Source: Astrocystis sublimbata
Lineage: Eukaryota > Ascomycota > Sordariomycetes > Xylariales > Xylariaceae
Assembly: GCA_022453515.1 (NCBI GenBank)
Contig: JAJNNY010000095.1
Span: forward strand, 30,607 to 94,606
Length of the DNA stretch: 64,000 nucleotides
Direction: 5' to 3'
In this document: positions 56,801 through 64,000 of the stretch, piece by piece
Numbering within the stretch: position 1 is the stretch's first letter
Layout of the letters: the number at the start of each line of letters is the position of its first letter
The notes under the pieces: model-generated
Told to the model about the DNA's origin: nothing
The model's input: the letters and a program-made list of their open reading frames with translations, nothing else
Databases searched by the model: none
Made by a program: the position numbers and the translations under genes

Positions 56801-59470
56801 CAAACTGACACATTACATCAGGCTCATATTAACCATGGCAATTTGGTCATTGATCAATCATATGGTGTTCTGGTCGCACAGGGCTACACAGACCTGACCT
56901 ATACAATCGGAGGCGCCGGCAGATTCGACATTAGCAAAGCACGAAACGGCAACCCATCTTGGTACGAGGGCCATAAAGAATACCTCAGTGGAAGCACGAT
57001 TCATACCCCCGGAAACAAAGGATGGGCAATGTACAGCCCTTACATCAAAGTCGATTACATGATGGCTTCGATCAAGGGAGATCACTTCTCTGACAGCGAG
57101 GTCGAGTTCAGCGGTCTACTCAGCGCTCGAGTTAACAATCCAATTAACATCCAGGGCACCTACCCGAGCGTCAATCAGTCCAGCGCGGTGGGAGACGACC
57201 ATGCCGCGAAAATATCTATTCCAGCAAACAATGTCATGTATAGCGCTAGCTCCGGCATCTCCGATATAGCTCTCAGCTGTTACGTCTCTCTGGGAATGGA
57301 TGTTGATTTCAGTGTCCCGGGGGGAGATCTTGGAATTACCGAACTCGTTTACAGTGGTCCTGATTTTTCACTCCGCATGGAGTCCAGCGTTGAATTCGAG
57401 ACTGACTATGACCCAAAACATGGCACATGTGTGGATTATACAGTGGCGTGAGTTTAAGTGGAAATTGGACAGGTTTATCCAGTATTGACTCGTTTTCTTA
57501 GGTCCGTCACCAGAGCAGAAATCAATAAGGGGTATGTTAAATCACTCTGTATTACTGATTCTCATCTTTGCTAACTGGAATTGATAGTGGCGATGTCGGA
57601 TACGAATGGTCAGAAAATGACTATTTTACATCATACGCTGACGTGGTAAGTCCATCAACGCTATGCTTGGATTCTGGCATGCTAACAGTACTCGTTGAGG
57701 TGACGCCGAGCGGGGAAGGCCTTTGCTATCCTGATCCTTTAGCAAAACGGACTCTCTCAGAAGCCATCACAGCAGAGAATGAAACCCAGCTCGCAACGAG
57801 AGAATCGCACGAGAGCACCAGATCCGATCAAGTCTCGGTGAACAACAATACTTCGAATGAGGCTCAGCTCGCAACGAGTGAACCCCACGAAAGCACTATT
57901 GAGACTCAACTCTCGACGAGAGAATCCCACGAGGGCACTCTCCAAAAACGTGCCAAGGGATTTCCGGGTTGGGGATGGGTAGCGAACGAAGCCATCACCG
58001 CCGCCTTAATCTTCAGAGGAAAGGATTTTAACCACGGAGTTGATATTATCAACCATGGGCAGGAAAAGGTCAAATGTGCCCACTGCTTGTCATGTACTGA
58101 CGAAGATCAAGACGATTGTTGCGGGTGTGTTAACATGGATGTGGCATGGGGTTACCGTGATATCACGCCTTGCGAGGAATGCGATGAGGTTGACGAAAGC
58201 GGCGCCATCGAGCCCAGATCGATCGGAGCCCGCGCAATCGGCAAGCCGAAGCCATCTAAGAAGTCCGTTTCTATTTGCCGCCCAAACGGCAACAAACAAT
58301 CGTTTTGGCTCAACATGGGTGGCAAATACCCCCCGTTTCCAAAGAACCCAAGTTGGCCGTGGGATGGAATACAAAACGGCTTGTACGATCCTATCTCTAG
58401 ATACTGGGGTAACGACTCAGCTATCTGTAGTGATTGGACCGTATCCCAGTCCAGTATGGCAGATCATACAGCCGCACTACAGCGTAGAGAGTATAATAGT
58501 AAGTTAGCAACCTCCTTAACCTTTGATTAATGATTATATAGCGTTATTTCTTTTATAGGAATAATGTTATGCTTAATGGTTGTATAGTGTTACTGACAAG
58601 TGCTAGCCGAGCATGTGTTTGAAGGGCAATTGATCGGTGACTTCTTTAACGAGTGGTTAGAGACGGGTATGATCAATAACCAGCAACCGCAGCCCGCGAA
58701 CCCTACTCAAATCTTTAGCTGCGCGCAGACCAATCAATATGTGACTTCTATAACAACACCTACATTTACTACCCAAGGCAAACCAGGGACGTTTCTACAG
58801 TATATACTCTCCGAGTTGGGTAGTCTTGATCACCTGGACCGTTTGACAATCTACTTAGGTCGCCCAAACAGAATGAAGGGCACGGTAAAGCGAAACTCCC
58901 ACTTCTATCCCATCGATGGTTAATCGTGCTGATATTCCTGTTTCTACAGATGTTCACGGGAAATAAGGCAGTAGCCGACGTGCCCTATAAGATGATGACG
59001 GCGCAGGAGCAGCTGGCTGCCGTTAAAGAGATGGGTATGATGTTCGAATATCTAAGACACCAAGAGATATGGGACAAATTCTGCGGGACTTACGAGGCAA
59101 TTTACACTAAGATGGGCGAGTTTGACACTTGGTTGAGAGTATCACACGGCCAAGGATACAACTTGCAGGCCGAATGGAAGAAGTATATCCGGGTTGTGCT
59201 GGACTCGCTAGTACTAAGGTCGCGCAGCCACTTTGACAACTACTACGCATTGAAAACGTAAGGAGCCCTTTATACCCTTGTCCCTTCCTCCTATGCTCCC
59301 TTCCTCCCTTTCTTCTTTCCTCCCTTCTACTGTTATACTTACCTTGTATTATTAGGCAGCAAACGGTATCTACAGAGTTCCATTGGGCAGTTAACAAGGT
59401 GGCAAATCGGAGGAGGATCAAGATCACACAGCTATGTAGACATATGGATCCTTCAACTGTACCTATATAG
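53814..59470 (+). CDS. Large CBM18-GH18 chitinase (subgroup C-like)
   Basis: A secreted chitinase of about 1,548 residues in 13 exons: 53814-54717, 54780-55256, 55429-56042, 56097-56145, 56295-56429, 56483-56736, 56822-57447, 57502-57531, 57588-57645, 57700-58498, 58607-58884, 58950-59257 and 59356-59470. A leader (WWFALISLYILAAQ) precedes two CBM18 chitin-binding units (CSNGACCGKDGWCGYG; CCSEFGFCGTTSEFC). The GH18 barrel starts RIVGYWEAW and has SIALGGWSF; the catalytic DxxDxDxE is restored by splicing as DGVDFDWE. The tail of about 900 residues resembles the long C-terminal half of subgroup C fungal chitinases, whose N-terminal organisation recalls yeast killer-toxin alpha subunits. Exon 6 may instead run to 56769. 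A Glu/Ser-rich stretch near 57780-57940 carries ETQLATRESHEST-type repeats. It pairs with the divergent LysM gene. Confidence 0.88.
56160..56275. repeat. Intronic degenerate tandem repeat
   Basis: Inside chitinase intron 4, a short unit of roughly 11-12 bp resembling TGCTGTTTACT or TGCTATTTACT recurs several times. It has no visible coding role. Confidence 0.65.
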
Positions 59471-60460
59471 ATAAGGAAGGGCGGTTCAAGCTCACCTAGG
59501 AAAACATAGATAGTACTAACATATAAAGAGGTATTACCAACCTAGAATAATAGTATTAAATTAACAATCTACTTAAACTTGCAATATATATGAAATAATA
59601 TTAATAACGTCATCCATAAGTTAGTATTGCACCTAAGTCAGTATTGCACTTTTCTATAATTTCAAACCTTCTTTTTTTACTTACAAATATTTAACCAATT
59701 ATAATATAATATATAAATCTAGTAAAGCTAATCTATAGCTAGTAGTTAAAAATAAAAAACGTAACCCTTATTTTTCTTTTTAAAAGCTTGCTAAAATTTT
59801 CTATATTTGCAACCATACTCTTAAGTAACGATTTAAAAAAAAGCAACCATAAATAATAACGAACTAAATAAAACGAAATTTTATTATATCTAAAAAGGAT
59901 ACTATTACTAGATACGTACTCGAGCTAAATTCGTAAGCGTTTCTGGTCCGGCTTTGATACGTTAAAAAAATAGCTAATATCCTCTGATACGTACGTAACA
60001 CGAAGCCCGTGGGTAAGAACTGGGCTTCGAACTTCGTATAACAACAACCTAACCTCCGGATATGTTTAAATCGTTGAATCAACTACTAGCGAGCCTTTAA
60101 CAAAGATCCTATAAATTATTGCGTATAGTTTAAGCCATTAATTCTCAAGGCTGGGCGGTACCGCCATAACATCGGTCCCCTACTTTCCGGCCACCTAACA
60201 CTAAATACCACCGCCATCACTGTTGCACCTGGCACAATAGGGAGAGACAGGGCTCCAGCAATATGTGCTATATTGTACGAAAATCTATAGTTAAAGAAGG
60301 AAGGAAGGAAGTGGTAGATCTAGTAGGCTAGGCCCAGTATTTACAGAGTGTGTGCAGCGGCCTTATCAATAAGGTCATGTGACCCACCCACCTACTGTGG
60401 CTTGGTCAGACCTTACGGGTGCAGTGGCTTAGACCCCTCATGGCACACAACCCGTAACTA
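59471..60460. other. AT-rich, RIP-like region
   Basis: About 1 kb of very AT-rich DNA rich in TA steps, with a GC-richer island near 60150-60450. No intact gene is seen. A 72-codon minus frame (59864-60082) might be more of a decayed transposon, but the match is too weak to call. Confidence 0.5.
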
Positions 60461-62388
60461 TCACGCACTATCTTCATTATCACTTTCGGAGTCATTTATA
60501 CTAACTATAATATAATCTTTGGCTTTACTAGGTAAACCAGACTCGCTAGATTTACTAGAACTATCCTTAATATCGCCGGCGGCAATTTATGCCCGCCAGA
60601 TATTATTAATACTAGTAAACTTAGATTAAGGGCTTAATTCTATTTTTTTCTGTTTCTAAAGAATTATAGCTTTAAATTTAGCTTTTTAGGCTTTATTTTC
60701 GTGGTATACAAAAGCTAACTAAGTGTCCTTTTTAATAAATACTTTTTTAACTTTTGAAAATAATAGTTGTTAGGTAGTAAAGCCTTTTATAGTAGTAGTA
60801 TATATATCTAATTATTAACAAAGGTTTTAGGAGTGCCGAGGAATAAACTATATAACTTCTAAAGCCTCTAGATCTGTTGATTCTAATGGATTATTAACCT
60901 AGCCGTTAGTTAGAATGCCTTTTAGAACCGTTTATGCTTTTTAGAAAGGCTTTTTTAGAAGCAAAAGGCTTAGTAATAGATGTTTTACTAAAACTGGCTA
61001 TAACCCAGTAGTTTTTTAACCAGATGAGATATTTAATAATATAAACGTATCTAAACGGGCTTTATAATAGTATTTAAGGAAATTTCGCTTGCTAGCAACA
61101 GAAGAATTATATAAATAGGTAGTATACCCAAGGTATTTGCGATAAGCCGTTTTTAGAGGGGAAAATACCGCAATATTAAAGGGCTAAAGGATATACAAAG
61201 CATAAGGAGGCAAAAATAGTAGTTGGATATGATTCTGATAGTACTCCCATATAAAATCGACCGTTATATGGCTTCCGTGGCCGTTAAGAATTAGAAGCCT
61301 GGTCTCGGAAGGGTTTTTAGGTCGGGTCAACGGGATGAAGACCTTCTGGACCCATTCTAGCCTAATAGAGTCGTCTGTTGGTGGACCTCAGGTGCACGCG
61401 TGCGTATAACGAAAGGGGTTCACTGGCATCAGCCAAATGGGTTCAAAATATATTTATCAAAAGTCTCTATGTCTGTTGTCTAGAGAAGTACCTAGGCCAG
61501 TCTTGTACGAAGAAATACTTATATATACGAAAAGTGGGTACGTTAGCCCTGCTCGATCTAAGTGGAGTATATACCTTCTTCTGTTGGATATAACGATATG
61601 ACTTGGATCAGGAGTTCTATCCTTATATGGGGTGAACCAAGAATACTGCGCCACCCTAGTACCCACTAGAGCAACACTAGTAGTAGACACCTAGCTATAG
61701 AGAAGACTCTTCTCCTTAACAACAATAATAACAGAACAATTGGCTCAAATCTGACATCTTCCATATAACAGAAGAAGTACCTACTCTATTTTTGTACCAT
61801 AGTTACTGATTAAACACTAGGAAATCTTTTTTTTGTAATATTGTTTAGTAACTGCTTATAAACCAACCCTATCTATGTATGCCTTTATTTATATAGTAAG
61901 CTTGTTTATAGAAACTAGCTTCTTAAGTGCCCCGTTCGGGTTTTTTTTCGTATAAGCGTTTGCTAGGTTGTTTTTTTTGTTAATCTATCGTATCTCTACT
62001 ATATCCCGGTTTTTGTACGCTTTTTTAAGTAATATAATATTAATTATAAAGCGTTTCTCTTGTGTAGTACTTAATTTGATAAGATAGTTGTATAATGATT
62101 TTAAGTTTGCATAAATAACAAGGGGAATTTAGGGAATTTTAATCGTACAAACGATCTTTTATATAATAGTTCTAAGGGTAATTATATAGTTAAATCTATT
62201 AACTATACCATAGAGTTCGCTTGTAAATATACTTTATATAATATGTTTATATTTAATAGAGTTCTAGTAAATAATATTTCTTTTAATTATAAAATCGCTT
62301 TTTATATAAGTTTTATTTATTAGAATAATAATAAATCTAAATTAGGAGCTAAGGTTTTTATTATTTATAAAAGAGCTGTCCGTAAAAA
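60461..62388 (-). mobile_element. Decayed Fot1/pogo-type DNA transposon, left copy
   Basis: Reading right to left, conceptual translation around 61360-61200 gives EWVQKVFIPLTRP, then SETRLLILNGHGSHITVDFI, then a decayed QNHIQLLF stretch and PLKT-like remains. This is the DDE_1 transposase signature (usually LILDGHGSH...LLFLPPH). The catalytic Asp is replaced by Asn (GAC to AAC on this strand), as RIP-type G-to-A change would do. The frame is broken by stops, and an acidic end (NDSESDNEDSA) leads to a stop at 60463-60461. The 5' side of the element points to the palindrome centre. It is non-functional. Confidence 0.7.
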
Positions 62389-64000
62389 TATATTTTATAC
62401 GGCTAAAATTAAATAATAAAAACCCTTAGCTCCTAATTTAGATTTATTATTATCTAATAAATAAAACTTATATAAAAAGCGATTTTATAATTAAAAGAAA
62501 TATTATTTACTAGAACTCTATTAAATATAAACATATTATATAAAGTATATTTACAAGCGAACTCTATGGTATAGTTAATAGATTTAACTATATAATTACC
62601 CTTAGAACTATTATATAAAAGATCGTTTGTACGATTAAAATTCCCTAAATTCCCCTTGTTATTTATGCAAACTTAAAATCATTATACAACTATCTTATCA
62701 AATTAAGTACTACACAAGAGAAACGCTTTATAATTAATATTATATTACTTAAAAAAGCGTACAAAAACCGGGATATAGTAGAGATACGATAGATTAACAA
62801 AAAAAACAACCTAGCAAACGCTTATACGAAAAAAAACCCGAACGGGGCACTTAAGAAGCTAGTTTCTATAAACAAGCTTACTATATAAATAAAGGCATAC
62901 ATAGATAGGGTTGGTTTATAAGCAGTTACTAAACAATATTACAAAAAAAAGATTTCCTAGTGTTTAATCAGTAACTATGGTACAAAAATAGAGTAGGTAC
63001 TTCTTCTGTTATATGGAAGATGTCAGATTGAGCCAATTGTTCTGTTATTATTGTTGTTAAGGAGAAGAGTCTTCTCTATAGCTAGGTGTCTACTACTAGT
63101 GTTGCTCTAGTGGGTACTAGGGTGGCGCAGTATTCTTGGTTCACCCCATATAAGGATAGAACTCCTGATCCAAGTCATATCGTTATATCCAACAGAAGAA
63201 GGTATATACTCCACTTAGATCGAGCAGGGCTAACGTACCCACTTTTCGTATATATAAGTATTTCTTCGTACAAGACTGGCCTAGGTACTTCTCTAGACAA
63301 CAGACATAGAGACTTTTGATAAATATATTTTGAACCCATTTGGCTGATGCCAGTGAACCCCTTTCGTTATACGCACGCGTGCACCTGAGGTCCACCAACA
63401 GACGACTCTATTAGGCTAGAATGGGTCCAGAAGGTCCTTCATCCCGTTGACCCGACCTAAAAACCCTTCCGAGACCAGGCTTCTAATTCTTAACGGCCAC
63501 GGAAGCCATATAACGGTCGATTTTATATGGGAGTACTATCAGAATCATATCCAACTACTATTTTGCCTCCTTATGCTTTGTATATCCTTTAGCCCTTTAA
63601 TATTGCGGTATTTTCCCCTCTAAAAACGGCTTATCGCAAATACCTTGGGTATACTACCTATTTATATAATTCTTCTGTTGCTAGCAAGCGAAATTTCCTT
63701 AAATACTATTATAAAGCCCGTTTAGATACGTTTATATTATTAAATATCTCATCTGGTTAAAAAACTACTGGGTTATAGCCAGTTTTAGTAAACATCTATT
63801 ACTAAGCCTTTTGCTTCTAAAAAAGCCTTTCTAAAAAGCATAAACGGTTCTAAAAGCATTCTAACTAACGGCTAGGTTAATAATCCATTAGAATCAACAG
63901 ATCTAGAGGCCTTTAGAAGTTATATAGTTTATTCCTCGGCACTCCTAAAACCTTTGTTAATAATTAGATATATATACTACTACTATAAAAGGCTTACTAC
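60776..64000. repeat. Near-perfect palindrome, arms at least 1.6 kb
   Basis: Sequence from 60776 to 62388 is repeated as reverse complement from 62388 to 64000. Translated 77- and 71-residue frames are identical between arms (61690-61457 with 63086-63319; 61378-61593 with 63398-63183), placing the axis at 62388. The middle has only a few unpaired bases around ccgtaaaaatatattttatacgg. Arms differ by a handful of single-base length changes. The right arm is truncated by the window. Confidence 0.92.
62388..64000 (+). mobile_element. Decayed Fot1/pogo-type DNA transposon, right copy (cut by window)
   Basis: This is the mirror copy of the left element, read left to right. The same LILNGHGSH remains appear near 63480-63520, but a one-base insertion near 63436 breaks the frame that the left copy keeps through the upstream EWVQKVF stretch. 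The C-terminal end lies beyond 64000. Confidence 0.7.

Noticed and set aside
53814..59470. Calling the chitinase a killer toxin
   Set aside because: Only the CBM18-GH18 organisation resembles the alpha subunit of yeast killer toxins. No gamma-like partner is seen, and subgroup C chitinases are common in filamentous fungi.
59864..60082. 72-codon minus frame in AT-rich DNA as a gene
   Set aside because: Composition fits RIP-decayed repeat DNA and no domain could be recognised with confidence.
61378..63398. The identical 77- and 71-codon frames in the palindrome as genes
   Set aside because: They sit in transposase remains, are mirrored in both arms, and overlap each other on opposite strands.

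Overview
The window looks like a chromosome segment of a filamentous ascomycete (Pezizomycotina). Genes are broken by many short introns (mostly 45-100 bp, GT-AG, CTAAC-like branch sites). The families are typically fungal: Zn2Cys6 regulator, highly reducing PKS, DMATS prenyltransferase, FSH1 hydrolase, multi-LysM protein and a large CBM18-GH18 chitinase. The right end is AT-rich with a transposase relic decayed in a way that resembles RIP. Nothing in the sequence fixes genus or species. Exon boundaries were assigned by eye from splice consensus, reading-frame continuity and family conservation, so expect errors of a few bases.

Region 1 (1-9.7 kb) is a small aromatic-metabolism cluster: a cytochrome P450 cut by the window edge (-), a DMATS-type aromatic prenyltransferase (+) divergent from it, an aromatic amino acid ammonia-lyase with the Ala-Ser-Gly MIO triad (+), a truncated sulfotransferase-like remnant (+), and a second P450 (-) that carries both a reading-phase break and an in-frame TAG. 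Deamination, prenylation and oxidation of an aromatic amino acid or cinnamate-type acid is the obvious hypothesis.

Region 2 (10.5-20.5 kb) looks catabolic: an MFS sugar transporter (-), a Zn2Cys6 transcription factor (-), a DHDPS/KDG-aldolase superfamily enzyme (+) and a glucarate-dehydratase-like enolase-superfamily enzyme (+). Together they could import and degrade a sugar acid. A large secreted protein of unknown family (21.1-24.0 kb, +) follows, built from four repeated modules that share phase-2 introns.

Region 3 (25.2-44.5 kb) is a polyketide cluster: a complete KS-AT-DH-MT-ER-KR-ACP highly reducing PKS (-) without a release domain, a divergent 14-TM-type MFS exporter (+), an FSH1-family serine hydrolase (-) that could be the trans-acting thioesterase, a second alpha/beta hydrolase (+), an ACC-synthase-like PLP aminotransferase (-) and a stand-alone adenylate-forming enzyme (+). 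A polyketide acid that is released, then aminated or conjugated and exported, is a reasonable reading.

Region 4 (45-59.5 kb) holds a tiny Cys-rich ORF, an F-box-like protein, a six-LysM secreted protein (-) and, divergent from it, a subgroup-C-like chitinase of about 1,550 residues (+). The LysM/chitinase pair is a recurrent fungal arrangement for chitin binding and degradation.

Region 5 (59.5-64 kb) is AT-rich repeat DNA dominated by a near-perfect palindrome centred near 62,388, with arms of at least 1.6 kb, each carrying a decayed Fot1/pogo-type transposase. The arms differ only by scattered single-base length changes, so an assembly or read artefact has to be considered.
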